In this document: in pieces, positions 54,449 to 63,021 of the stretch
How the letters are laid out: every line of letters begins with the position of its first letter
How positions within the stretch are numbered: position 1 is the stretch's first letter
NCBI RefSeq assembly: GCF_016863615.1
Contig: NZ_BOPF01000019.1
Location: 62,001 to 126,000 of the forward strand
Source of the DNA: Virgisporangium aliadipatigenens
GTDB lineage: Bacteria > Actinomycetota > Actinomycetes > Mycobacteriales > Micromonosporaceae
Direction: 5' to 3'
Length of the DNA: 64,000 bases
Notes under the pieces: model-generated
Seen by the model: the letters and a program-made list of their open reading frames with translations, nothing else
Databases searched by the model: none
Told to the model about the DNA's origin: nothing
Position numbers and translations under genes: made by a program

Positions 54449-54462
54449 GGGACCTTGGTCCC
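54449..54462. promoter_or_regulatory. DosR-like box, perfect palindrome
   Basis: gggaccttggtccc, an exact core match 57 bases ahead of the cydA start; it supports GTG 54520 over the upstream GTG 54472, which would leave only 9 bases after the box. Confidence 0.78.
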
Positions 54463-54519
54463 GCGCCCTCGGTGCGGGTGACTCTGGGGACGGCCGCGGT
54501 CGTTGTTGATCCTGATCGG

Positions 54520-55917
54520 GTGGATGCCTTGGACCTGGCGCGGTGGCAGTTCGGCATCACCACCGTGTACCACTTCATTTTCGTGCCGATCACCATCGGA
54601 CTGTCGGCGCTCGTCGCCGGCCTGCAGACCGCGTGGGTGCGGACCGGGAAGGTCGAGTACCTGCGGGCGACGAAGTTCTGGGGGAAGCTGTTCCTGATCA
54701 ACTTCGCCATGGGCGTAGTGACGGGCATCGTGCAGGAGTTCCAGTTCGGGATGAACTGGTCCGCCTACTCGCGCTTCGTCGGCGACATCTTCGGCGCGCC
54801 GCTGGCGATCGAGGGGCTGCTGGCGTTCTTCCTCGAGTCGACGTTCCTCGGATTGTGGATCTTCGGGTGGGACCGGCTGCCCAAGAGGCTGCACCTCGCG
54901 GCGATCTGGCTCGCCTCGATCGGCACCCTGCTGTCGGCGTACTTCATCCTCGCGGCGAATTCCTGGATGCAGCACCCGGTCGGGTACCGCTTCAACGCCG
55001 ACACCGGCCGCGCCGAACTGACCGACTTCTGGGCCGTCCTGACGAATTCCACCACGCTGGTCACGTTCCCGCACACCGTCACCGCGTGTTTCCTGACGGC
55101 CGGCGCGCTGATGCTGGCCGTGAGCGCGTGGCACCTGCGGCGCGGCCGGCAGCCGGAGGTGTTCCGCCCGGGGCTGCGCCTCGGCGCCTGGGTCGTCATC
55201 GTGGCGGCGATCGGCGTCTTCGTCACCGGTGACCTGCAGGCGCGCATCATGACCGAACAGCAGCCGATGAAGATGGCCGCCGCGGAGGCGCTCTACGAGA
55301 CGGACAAACCGGCGAGCTTCTCCATCTTCACGATCGGCTCGCTGGACGGGCGCGAGGAGGTCGCGAGCGTGCGCATCCCGTCGCTGTTGTCGTTCATGGC
55401 GACCGGGTCGCCGTCCGGCGAGGTCGAGGGCATCAACGACATCCAGGCGCAGTACGCGGCGCGGTACGGCGAGGGTGACTACGTGCCCTACGTTCCCGTC
55501 ACGTACTGGTCGTTCCGGCTGATGATCGGGTTCGGGGCGTTGGCCGCGCTGATCGCCGCGCTGGCGCTGTGGCGGACCCGACGCGGACGGGTCCACAGTG
55601 GACGATGGCTGTGGATCGCGGCGACGTGGGCCGTGTCGTTGCCGCTGCTGGCCAACTCCTTCGGCTGGATCTTCACGGAGATGGGCCGCCAGCCGTGGTC
55701 GGTGTTCGGGGTGTTCAGGACCGCGGACGGGGTGTCGCCGAGCGTCTCCCCCGGCGAGGCCGCCACGTCGCTGACCGTGCTGACGCTGCTCTACGGGGTC
55801 CTGGCCGTCGTGGAGTTCGGGCTGCTGCTGCGCTACTCGCGCGCGGGCGCGCCCGAGATCGAATCCCCGGCGGAGTCGGACGACGAGGCCGACCGTCCCC
55901 TCGCGTTCGCGTACTGA
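54520..55917 (+). CDS. cydA: Cytochrome bd oxidase subunit I
   Basis: A 465-residue subunit I of the bd-type quinol oxidase, holding hemes b558, b595 and d. It has DALDLARWQFGITTVYHFIFVPITIG at the N-terminus (heme-ligand His), the QEFQFGMNWSAYSRFVGDIFG helix, the quinol-site region around EQQPMKMAAAEALYETD (short Q-loop) and GRQPWSVFGV near the C-terminus. GTG 54520 matches the family start although no clear ribosome binding site precedes it. It takes O2 to water with very high affinity. Confidence 0.96.
   Translation: MDALDLARWQFGITTVYHFIFVPITIGLSALVAGLQTAWVRTGKVEYLRATKFWGKLFLINFAMGVVTGIVQEFQFGMNWSAYSRFVGDIFGAPLAIEGLLAFFLESTFLGLWIFGWDRLPKRLHLAAIWLASIGTLLSAYFILAANSWMQHPVGYRFNADTGRAELTDFWAVLTNSTTLVTFPHTVTACFLTAGALMLAVSAWHLRRGRQPEVFRPGLRLGAWVVIVAAIGVFVTGDLQARIMTEQQPMKMAAAEALYETDKPASFSIFTIGSLDGREEVASVRIPSLLSFMATGSPSGEVEGINDIQAQYAARYGEGDYVPYVPVTYWSFRLMIGFGALAALIAALALWRTRRGRVHSGRWLWIAATWAVSLPLLANSFGWIFTEMGRQPWSVFGVFRTADGVSPSVSPGEAATSLTVLTLLYGVLAVVEFGLLLRYSRAGAPEIESPAESDDEADRPLAFAY
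55592..55602. repeat. Iterated palindrome TCCACAGTGGA
   Basis: Copy inside cydA. Confidence 0.6.
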
Positions 55918-55929
55918 GGAGCCTTTGCG

Positions 55930-56934
55930 ATGGAACTGACAACCGTCTGGTTCGCCCTCATCGGGGTGCTGTGGGCCGGGTACTTCGTGCTCGAGGGGTT
56001 CGACTTCGGGGTGGGCATGCTGCTGCCCCTGCTCGGCCGCGACGAGACCCGCCGGCGCGTGCTCATCAACACGATCGGCCCGGTCTGGGACGGCAACGAG
56101 GTGTGGGTGCTGGTGGCCGGCGGTGCCACCTTCGCGGCGTTCCCCGAGTGGTACGCCACCCTCTTCTCCGGCTTCTACCTGCCGCTGCTGCTCATCCTGG
56201 TGGCGCTGATCCTGCGCGGCGTCGCCTTCGAGTACCGCGGCAAGGTGGACAGTCCACAGTGGAGACGGCGCTGGGACGCGTGCATCATCGGCGGGAGCCT
56301 CGTGCCGGCCCTGCTGTGGGGTGTGGCGTTCGGCAACATCCTGCGCGGAGTCCGGCTCGACGCGCGGCACGAGTACGTCGGCGGCTTCTTCGACCTCCTC
56401 AACCCCTATGCGCTGCTCGGCGGTGCCACGACGTTGACGCTGTTCCTCTTGCACGGCACCGTCTTCGTGGCGTTGAAGACCGACGGGCCGATCCGCCGGG
56501 ACGCCGCGCGCCTCGCCGTCCGCCTGGCCGGCCCGACCGTGGTGATCGCCGCCGGGTTCCTGCTCTGGACGCAGCTGCGCGACGACGACACCGGCGGCTG
56601 GATCCTCTCCGGCCTCGCGGCGCTCGTCCTGCTCGCGGCCGTCGCCGCGATCCTGCGCGAACGCGAGGGGCTCGCCTTCGTCGGCACCGCCCTGACGATC
56701 GTGCTCGCCACGGCGGCGCTGTTCGTCACCCTGTTCCCCCAAGTGATGCCGACGACGCTGCCCGGCGGCGAAGGGCTGACGGTGACCAACGCGGCCTCGA
56801 CGCCCTACACCCTCACGATCATGACCTGGGTCGCGATCGTCTTCACCCCGCTCGTGCTGTGCTACCAGGCGTGGACGTACTGGGTGTTCCGCAAGCGGAT
56901 CACCGTCGAGCAGATCCCGCCGGTGCACGCGTGA
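55930..56934 (+). CDS. cydB: Cytochrome bd oxidase subunit II
   Basis: A 334-residue subunit II with about eight membrane helices. It begins TVWFALIGVLWAGYFVLEGFDFGVGMLLPLLGR and includes GPVWDGNEVWVLVAGGATFAAFPEWYATLFSGFYLP. GAGGAGCC precedes the ATG, 12 bases after cydA. Its stop overlaps the cydD GTG. Confidence 0.96.
   Translation: MELTTVWFALIGVLWAGYFVLEGFDFGVGMLLPLLGRDETRRRVLINTIGPVWDGNEVWVLVAGGATFAAFPEWYATLFSGFYLPLLLILVALILRGVAFEYRGKVDSPQWRRRWDACIIGGSLVPALLWGVAFGNILRGVRLDARHEYVGGFFDLLNPYALLGGATTLTLFLLHGTVFVALKTDGPIRRDAARLAVRLAGPTVVIAAGFLLWTQLRDDDTGGWILSGLAALVLLAAVAAILREREGLAFVGTALTIVLATAALFVTLFPQVMPTTLPGGEGLTVTNAASTPYTLTIMTWVAIVFTPLVLCYQAWTYWVFRKRITVEQIPPVHA
56253..56263. repeat. Iterated palindrome TCCACAGTGGA
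   Basis: Copy inside cydB. Confidence 0.6.
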
Positions 56935-58571
56935 AGCCCCTCGACCCCCGGCTGTTGCGCCACGCCGGGGCGAGCCGCGGATTCCTGATCCTGTCGGTCG
57001 TGCTCGGCGTGACGCTCGCCGGACTCGTGGTGGCCCAGGCGAGCCTGCTCGCCACCGGCATCACCGCCGTCTTCCTGGACGGGGCGCAGGTGTCCGCTCT
57101 CGGTCCCGTGCTCGCCGGCCTCGCCGCCGTCGTCGTCGCCCGCGCGGCGGTGGCGTGGGCGCAGGAGGTCGCGGCGGTCCGGGCGAGCGCGGCGGTCAAG
57201 AGCCAACTGCGGCGGGCGTTGCTGGCGCGGCTCGTCGCGGACGGGCCGGCCGGCAGCGGTCGCAGCGGCGAACTGGCCACGCTCGCCGTGCGCGGCCTCG
57301 ACGCGCTCGACGGCTACTTCGCGCGTTACCTGCCGCAGCTCGTGCTCGCCCTCGCGGTGCCGGCCGTCGTGCTCACCCGCATCGCGCCGGCCGACCTGCT
57401 CGCCGCCGCCACGATCGTGCTGACGCTGCCGCTGATCCCGCTGTTCATGGCGCTCGTCGGCATGCACACCGAGGCGACGAACCGGCGGCAGTTCCGGACT
57501 CTGGCCCGGCTGTCGCACCACTTCCTCGACGTGGTCGCGGGCCTGCCGACGCTGCGCGTCTTCGGCCGGGCCCGGGCCCAGGAGGCGACCATCCGCGAGG
57601 CCGGCGAGCAGTACCGGCGGCTGACCGTGCGCACGTTGCGGGTCGCGTTCCTGTCGGCTCTGGTGCTGGAGCTGCTCGCCACCCTTTCCGTCGCGCTCGT
57701 CGCGGTCGGCATCGGGTTGCGGTTGGTATCGGGGGAACTGACGTTGCACACCGCGCTCGTCGTGCTGATCCTGGCGCCCGAGGCGTACCTGCCGCTGCGG
57801 CAGGTCGGGGCCCAGTTCCACGCGAGCGCGGAGGGCCTGGCGGCGGCGAACGACGTCTTCGCGGTCCTCGACGCGCCCCCCGCACCCTCCGGCACCGCGC
57901 CAGCATCCTTCGGCGCAATCCGCTTCGACTGCGTCACGGTCGAACGCGCCGGGCGGGACCGGCCGGGCCTGCCACCGTTCAGCGCCACGGTGCTCCCCGG
58001 TGAGTTCGTGGCGCTGACCGGGCCGAGCGGCTGCGGCAAGTCCACGGTGCTCGACGTGCTGCTCGGCTTCACCGCGCCGAGCGATGGCGCCGTGACCGTC
58101 GACGGACGACCACTGTCCGAAGTGGACACCGCTGCCTGGCGCCGGACGGTCGCGTGGCTCCCCCAGCGTCCCACCCTCTTCGCCGGGACGATCCGCGACA
58201 ACATCCGCCTCGGCGACCCGCACGCCGCCCCGCGACAGGTCCGCACCGCGGCCGCGTCGGCCGGTGCGCTGGAGTTCGTCTCCGCCCTGCCGAACGGCTT
58301 CGACACGGTGCTCGCCGACGACGGGGCGGGGCTGTCGGCCGGGCAGCGCCAGCGGATCGCGCTCGCAAGGGTGTTCCTGCGTGACGCCCCGCTGGTGCTG
58401 CTCGACGAGCCGACCGCGAACCTCGACGCCGAGACCGCCGCCGTCGTGCGCGACGGCATCCGCCGGCTCGCGGTCGGGCGTACCGTCATCATGGCCGCAC
58501 ACCGGCCGGACCTGATCGCGCTTGCCGACCGGGAACTCCGCGTCGGCGCGGTCGCGGAGCCGGCCCGATGA
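56931..58571 (+). CDS. cydD: ABC transporter CydD, cytochrome bd assembly
   Basis: A 546-residue half-transporter with a six-helix membrane domain (1-310) and an ATPase domain: Walker A GPSGCGKST, signature LSAGQRQR, Walker B LVLLDEPT. With CydC it forms the heterodimer needed for bd oxidase assembly, exporting cysteine/glutathione in E. coli. GTG 56931 overlaps the cydB stop; its own stop overlaps cydC. Part of cydABDC. Confidence 0.94.
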   Translation: MKPLDPRLLRHAGASRGFLILSVVLGVTLAGLVVAQASLLATGITAVFLDGAQVSALGPVLAGLAAVVVARAAVAWAQEVAAVRASAAVKSQLRRALLARLVADGPAGSGRSGELATLAVRGLDALDGYFARYLPQLVLALAVPAVVLTRIAPADLLAAATIVLTLPLIPLFMALVGMHTEATNRRQFRTLARLSHHFLDVVAGLPTLRVFGRARAQEATIREAGEQYRRLTVRTLRVAFLSALVLELLATLSVALVAVGIGLRLVSGELTLHTALVVLILAPEAYLPLRQVGAQFHASAEGLAAANDVFAVLDAPPAPSGTAPASFGAIRFDCVTVERAGRDRPGLPPFSATVLPGEFVALTGPSGCGKSTVLDVLLGFTAPSDGAVTVDGRPLSEVDTAAWRRTVAWLPQRPTLFAGTIRDNIRLGDPHAAPRQVRTAAASAGALEFVSALPNGFDTVLADDGAGLSAGQRQRIALARVFLRDAPLVLLDEPTANLDAETAAVVRDGIRRLAVGRTVIMAAHRPDLIALADRELRVGAVAEPAR

Positions 58572-60436
58572 CCCGACCCGTGGCTCCGCGGCAGGCGGCT
58601 GCCACCGCCGCCACGACCACTGCCCCCGACCCGGCCGGCAAGGCGAGCCCGGCGCACACGCCCGACGAGATGACAGCGAGCGGGGCAACGGCTGACCCGA
58701 GCGGGGCGACCACGGACATGAGCCCGCCGACGGTTGACGCGAGCGGGGTGACCGCGGGCGCGAGCGGGGTGACGCGTGTCGCCGGCGGGTGGGCCGGTGT
58801 GCTCCTGACCGCCGCGCGGCCGGCCGGGCCGATGCTCGTGCTCGCCGTCGTCGCGGGGGTGGGCGCGGCGGGTGCCGCGATCGGGCTCATCGCCACATCC
58901 GCGTGGCTCATCTCGCGCGCCGCGCTGCACCCGCCGGTGCTGCACCTGATGGTGGCGATCGTGGCCGTGCGGGCGTTCGGGATCTCCCGGGGCGTACTGC
59001 GCTACCTGGAACGACTCGTCGGGCACGACGCGGCGCTGCGCACACTGACCGAGCTGCGGGTGCGGGTGTTCAGGGCGCTGGCCGAGCGCGCGCCGGCCGG
59101 GCTGGCGGCGTTCCGGCGGGCGGATCTGGTGCAGCGCCTCGTCGCCGATGTCGACGCCGTCGTGGACGTCCTGGTGCGGGTGCTGCTGCCGGTGACGATC
59201 GCCGCCGTCGTCGGTGCCGGTTCGGTGCTGCTGGTGGGCTCGATGCTGCCGGCCGCCGGGGTCGCGCTGGCCGTGGGGCTGCTCGTCGTGTGCGTCGGGG
59301 TGCCGCTGCTCCAGGGGCTGGTCGCGCGGCGCGCCGACGGCCTGCTGGCGCCGCTGCGCGCCGAACTTTCCACCGGCGTCGTGGACCTGCTGCACGGCCT
59401 GCCCGACCTGATCGCCCACGGCGCGGCCGGGGCCCGGCTGGCGGCGGTGGCGGACACCGACGCGCGGCTGCGCGCCGCCGAACGCCGCTCGGCCGCGGCC
59501 ACCGGCGTCGGCGCGGCGGTGACCGTGCTGAGTTCCGGGATCGGCATGCTCGTCGGGCTGGTCGCCGGCGCGGTGGCCGTGCGTGCCGGGCGGCTCGACG
59601 GCGAACTACTCGCCGTCGTCGTGCTCACGCCGCCTGCCGTGTTCGAGGCGGTCTCCGGTGTGCCCGCCGCCGCGCAGCGCCTCGCCGGGGCACGGGAGGC
59701 GTTGCGCCGCATCGCCGCCGTCTTTGCCGCACCACTGCCCGCGACCGAACCCGCCGACCCCGCGCCGCTGCCGACCGGTCCGCACACCCTGCGGCTGGCG
59801 GGGGTGCACGCCGGCTGGTCCGCCGACCGGCCGGTGCTGCGCGGGTTCGACCTGACGCTCGAACCCGGGCAGCGGATCGCGCTCGTCGGGCCGAGCGGAG
59901 CCGGCAAGAGCACCGTGGCTGCGCTGCTCGTGCGCTTCCTCGACCCGACCGCCGGCCGGATCACCCTCGACGGCGTGGACCTGCGCGACCTGCGCGGCGA
60001 TGACGTGCGCCAGGTGATCGGATATCTCGGCGAGGACGCCTATCTCTTCGACACCACGGTCGAACGCAACCTGCGCGTCGCGCGCGCCGACGCCACCACG
60101 GCCGAGTTGGAGGAGGCGCTACGCGCCGCGCGGCTGCTCGACTGGGCGCGTGCGCTCCCGCAGGGCCTCGGCACCCCGGTCGGCGAGCACGGCGTGCTGC
60201 TGTCCGGCGGCGAACAGCGGCGGCTCGCACTGGCCCGTGCGCTGCTGATGCCGTTCCCCATCATGATCTTGGACGAGCCGACGGAACACCTCGACGAACG
60301 GACGGCGGCCGAACTGACCGCGGACCTGTTGAGGGCCACGCGCGGGCGGACCGTGCTGCTCATCACCCACCGTACCGAGGGTCTGTCCGATGTGGACAGT
60401 GTGGTCCACGTCGGACGGGGATGCGCGCCGAGGTAG
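58568..60436 (+). CDS. cydC: ABC transporter CydC, cytochrome bd assembly, with N-terminal repeat region
   Basis: A 622-residue half-transporter: membrane domain from about residue 78 to 390, then ATPase with GPSGAGKST, LSGGEQRR and MILDEPT. The first 75 residues are a hydrophilic Ala/Thr/Ser/Pro segment absent from typical CydC. It is encoded in part by four copies of a GC-rich 14-mer and reads as repeated (A/P)SG(A/V)T units. The real start could lie later in this region, but ATG 58568 is nested in the cydD stop. Confidence 0.92.
   Translation: MTRPVAPRQAAATAATTTAPDPAGKASPAHTPDEMTASGATADPSGATTDMSPPTVDASGVTAGASGVTRVAGGWAGVLLTAARPAGPMLVLAVVAGVGAAGAAIGLIATSAWLISRAALHPPVLHLMVAIVAVRAFGISRGVLRYLERLVGHDAALRTLTELRVRVFRALAERAPAGLAAFRRADLVQRLVADVDAVVDVLVRVLLPVTIAAVVGAGSVLLVGSMLPAAGVALAVGLLVVCVGVPLLQGLVARRADGLLAPLRAELSTGVVDLLHGLPDLIAHGAAGARLAAVADTDARLRAAERRSAAATGVGAAVTVLSSGIGMLVGLVAGAVAVRAGRLDGELLAVVVLTPPAVFEAVSGVPAAAQRLAGAREALRRIAAVFAAPLPATEPADPAPLPTGPHTLRLAGVHAGWSADRPVLRGFDLTLEPGQRIALVGPSGAGKSTVAALLVRFLDPTAGRITLDGVDLRDLRGDDVRQVIGYLGEDAYLFDTTVERNLRVARADATTAELEEALRAARLLDWARALPQGLGTPVGEHGVLLSGGEQRRLALARALLMPFPIMILDEPTEHLDERTAAELTADLLRATRGRTVLLITHRTEGLSDVDSVVHVGRGCAPR
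58676..58773 (+). repeat. Four-copy 14-mer repeat within cydC
   Basis: Copies near gcgagcggggtgac at 58676, 58697, 58739 and 58760, each encoding an SG(A/V)T phrase. The last two copies are identical. Confidence 0.65.
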
Positions 60437-60499
60437 TGCGATCACCCGACGACACGGGTCCACGTGGCGTTTCTCCGCCGCGCGGCCTACAGTTCCCGG

Positions 60500-61462
60500 A
60501 TGCTCGACCGGCTCGGACTGACCGACCTGCAGGAACGGCTCTACCGTTCGCTGCTCGACGAACCGTCCTCAGTGGACGCTCTGGCGCGCAGGCTGGCCGT
60601 CACACCGGCGGACGTGACGAACGCCGCCGAAACCCTGCAGGACCACGGACTGATCACCCTCGACGACGGGTTCGCCCGGGCGGCTCCGCCCGACCTCGCC
60701 ATCGACTCGCTGATCCTGCACCGCATGCACACGTTGCAGGAGGCCCGCGTCGAACTGCGCCGCTGGGCCGAACAGCACACCAGCATCCGCATCAGCGAGC
60801 CGGGCCTGCAGGCGGTGGTCGGCGGCCCGGCGATCCTGCGGGCGTTCGAACGGTTCCAGCGTTCGACCCGCACCGAGATGCTCGGCTTCGACCGGCCGCC
60901 GTACGCCGCGAAGCAGTACGACAACCCGATCCAGCACGAACTGCTCTCCCGCGGCGTCGTGTACCGCATCGTCTACGACCGGCGCGCGCTGGAACAGCCC
61001 GACGCCGCTACGAAGATCGGCCGCCTCGTCGCCCTCGGCGAGCAGGCCCGCGCCGCGCTCGACGTACCCTGCAAACTCGCCGTCTCCGACCGCCGCTCGG
61101 CGCTGCTGTCGTTCCCCCGGCCCGGCGCGGGCGGCGAGCCGTGGGCGCTGCAGGTGCAGGGTGACGCCTGGGTCGAGGTGCTCGTCGCACTCTTCACCCA
61201 GGTGTGGGAGCGGGCCAGCCCGCTGCGCCTGGCGCCCGCCGGCGACGCCGTCGAGGACCTGGACCGCTGGGCGGTGCCGACGCCGATGGACCGGCGCGTC
61301 CTGTCGCTGCTGATGACCGGCCTGCCGGACAAGGCGGTCGCGTCGCAGTTGGGGATGTCGCTGCGGACCGTGCAGCGCCGCCTGCGCCAGCTGATGGACG
61401 TCACCGGCAGCGCCACGCGCATGCAGCTGGGCTGGTACGTGGCGAAGAACGACTGGCTCTAG
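60500..61462 (+). CDS. TrmB-like/LuxR-type transcriptional regulator
   Basis: A 320-residue regulator with an N-terminal TrmB-type winged helix (GLTDLQERLYRSLLDEPSSVDALARRLAVTPADV) and a C-terminal LuxR/GerE helix-turn-helix (MTGLPDKAVASQLGMSLRTVQRRLRQLMDVTGSATRMQLG). This two-HTH plan is common among actinobacterial regulators with unknown effector. ATG 60500 fits the family N-terminus; GTG 60464 is an alternative. There is no ribosome binding site, so it may be leaderless. It lies 63 bases after cydC and could share transcription; no DosR-like box precedes it. Confidence 0.8.
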   Translation: MLDRLGLTDLQERLYRSLLDEPSSVDALARRLAVTPADVTNAAETLQDHGLITLDDGFARAAPPDLAIDSLILHRMHTLQEARVELRRWAEQHTSIRISEPGLQAVVGGPAILRAFERFQRSTRTEMLGFDRPPYAAKQYDNPIQHELLSRGVVYRIVYDRRALEQPDAATKIGRLVALGEQARAALDVPCKLAVSDRRSALLSFPRPGAGGEPWALQVQGDAWVEVLVALFTQVWERASPLRLAPAGDAVEDLDRWAVPTPMDRRVLSLLMTGLPDKAVASQLGMSLRTVQRRLRQLMDVTGSATRMQLGWYVAKNDWL

Positions 61463-61474
61463 GTGGACAACTGC

Positions 61475-61864
61475 TCAGGCCGGCTGGCAGGCGTCGACGC
61501 GGCGGGCGGCCGGACTGCCCGCGCCGGCGATGATGGCGTCCAACACGCGGCGGGCGGCCTGAAGGTCGTCGATGGCCTCGGTCAGCCGCTCGCGGTCCTG
61601 GAGCAGGACGGTCGACAGCTCGGGGCAGGCGGGGACGAGCGCCTCGCCGTCCGTCACCATGCACGGCAACACCTCGCCGATCGTGACGGTGTTGAGCCCG
61701 GCGGCCAGCAGGGTCCGGATGTTGCGCACGGTACGCACATCGGTCTCCACGTACTCCCGGTAGCCGCTGGGCCGCCGCGCCGGGCGCAGGAGATCCTGCT
61801 CCTCGTAGTAGCGCAGGGCCCGTTCGGTCGTGCCGGTACGGCGGGCGAGTTCACCGATTCGCAT
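61475..61864 (-). CDS. MerR-family transcriptional regulator
   Basis: A 129-residue MerR protein: MRIGELARRTGTTERALRYYEEQDLLRPARRPSGYREY is the winged-helix DNA-binding part, followed by a dimerisation helix (CPELSTVLLQDRERLTEAIDDLQAARRVLDAII). One Cys lies at position 80 and one near the C-terminus, but there is no typical metal-binding Cys set, so a small-molecule inducer is more likely. GGGGGT precedes the ATG. Divergent from the dehydrogenase that it probably controls. Confidence 0.92.
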   Translation of the reverse strand: MRIGELARRTGTTERALRYYEEQDLLRPARRPSGYREYVETDVRTVRNIRTLLAAGLNTVTIGEVLPCMVTDGEALVPACPELSTVLLQDRERLTEAIDDLQAARRVLDAIIAGAGSPAARRVDACQPA

Positions 61865-61884
61865 GTGACCCCCAACACTGCTGA

Positions 61885-61916
61885 TTGACTCTGACGTCCA
61901 CGTGAAACTCTACGTT
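61885..61916 (+). promoter_or_regulatory. MerR-type promoter with stretched spacer
   Basis: TTGACT at 61885 and TACGTT at 61911 are separated by 20 bases, the elongated spacing typical of MerR-controlled promoters. An inverted repeat CGTGAA-N8-TTCACG (61901-61920) overlaps the -10. The dehydrogenase ATG follows 7 bases later, implying a leaderless mRNA. Confidence 0.55.
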
Positions 61917-61923
61917 CACGGCC

Positions 61924-62838
61924 ATGACCGAACCTTCCCGCTCCGGCGATGACCGTTCAGCCGTCACGATTCTCGGCCTCGGCCGGATGGGCACGGCCCT
62001 TGCCGGCGCTCTGCTGTCCGCCGGGTACCGGACGACCGTGTGGAACCGTACCCCCGGCCGCTCCGCCGACCTTGTGGCCCGCGGCGCCGCCGAGGCCGAA
62101 TCCGCCACGGCCGCCGTACTCGCCAGCCCGTTGGTACTCGTCACGCTGCTGGATTACGACGGCGTCGCCGAACTCCTCACGCGCACCGCGCAGGCGCTTC
62201 CCGGCCGCACCGTCGTCAACCTCACGACCGGCACCCCGGACCAGGCACGGGCCATGGCAGCACGGTGGGAAGAGCGGGGCGCACGGTACGTCGACGGTGC
62301 GATGATGGCCGTGCCGCAGACCGTGGCCACACCCGAAGCATTCTTCCTCTACAGCGGCAGCCGGGAAGGCTTCGAATCGCACCGGCACGTGTTGGACCGC
62401 TTGGCCGCCGGCCACTACCTGGGCCCCGACCCCGCCGCCGCCGAACTGTGGGACACGGCGTTGCTCGGCAGCGGCTACGCCGCCCTCACCGGATTCCTGC
62501 ACGGCGCCGCCCTGCTCGACACCGTCGGCGTCCCGGCGGCACGCTTCGTCCCGCTCGTCACGCAATGGCTCGAGGGAATCGCCGCGTTCATGACCGACCT
62601 GGCGACCGAGATCGACTCGGGCGCCTACGCGGAGAGTTTCTCGCCGGTCGGAATGAACCGGATCGCGGTGGCCAACATCGTCGGAGTCAGCCGGAGCCAG
62701 GGCGTCGACGCGGAGGTGCACGCCCCGCTGCGCGCGCTGCTTGACCGGCGCGTCGCCGACGGCCACGGTGACGACAGCTTCGCCAGCCTGTTCGAGCTGT
62801 TGCGCAGTCGGGCTGCGCCGTGGTCGGGCGGTGCATGA
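61924..62838 (+). CDS. NAD(P)-dependent beta-hydroxyacid dehydrogenase/imine reductase-like protein
   Basis: A 304-residue protein with an N-terminal Rossmann domain (VTILGLGRMGTALAGALLSAGYRTTVWNRTPGR) and an all-helical C-terminal dimerisation domain. The WNRTP after strand 2 indicates NADPH preference. The catalytic lysine position of classic beta-hydroxyacid dehydrogenases (G-x-x-x-K near residue 175) reads LLGSGYAAL, with no Lys, as in imine reductases. Divergent MerR control is common for this group. Physiological substrate unknown. Confidence 0.85.
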   Translation: MTEPSRSGDDRSAVTILGLGRMGTALAGALLSAGYRTTVWNRTPGRSADLVARGAAEAESATAAVLASPLVLVTLLDYDGVAELLTRTAQALPGRTVVNLTTGTPDQARAMAARWEERGARYVDGAMMAVPQTVATPEAFFLYSGSREGFESHRHVLDRLAAGHYLGPDPAAAELWDTALLGSGYAALTGFLHGAALLDTVGVPAARFVPLVTQWLEGIAAFMTDLATEIDSGAYAESFSPVGMNRIAVANIVGVSRSQGVDAEVHAPLRALLDRRVADGHGDDSFASLFELLRSRAAPWSGGA

Positions 62839-62857
62839 GATTCCCGCCGCAGCCGTG

Positions 62858-62868
62858 TCCACAGTGGA
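62858..62868. repeat. Iterated palindrome TCCACAGTGGA
   Basis: Intergenic copy 20 bases after the dehydrogenase stop. Confidence 0.6.
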
Positions 62869-62873
62869 TGGTC

Positions 62874-62904
62874 GGGCGGGGCGTCTCCCCAGACCGCCCC
62901 GCCC
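62874..62904. terminator. First of two tandem hairpins
   Basis: GGGCGGGGCG paired with CGCCCCGCCC, with extra TCT/AGA pairing inside around a CCCC loop; between convergent genes. Confidence 0.7.
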
Positions 62905-62930
62905 GCTTCCCCACCACCCCCTGGTGTACG

Positions 62931-62975
62931 GCCGGGGCGGGGCGGCCTCCCCAGACCGCCTCGCCCCGCCCCGGC
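62931..62975. terminator. Second of two tandem hairpins
   Basis: A 14-bp stem GCCGGGGCGGGGCG with its complement; the loop contains tccccagaccgcc, also found in the first hairpin. Confidence 0.7.
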
Positions 62976-63021
62976 CCGATGCGGCCGTCCGGGTGGCGGG
63001 GCCCGGACGGACGCCGTTCCA

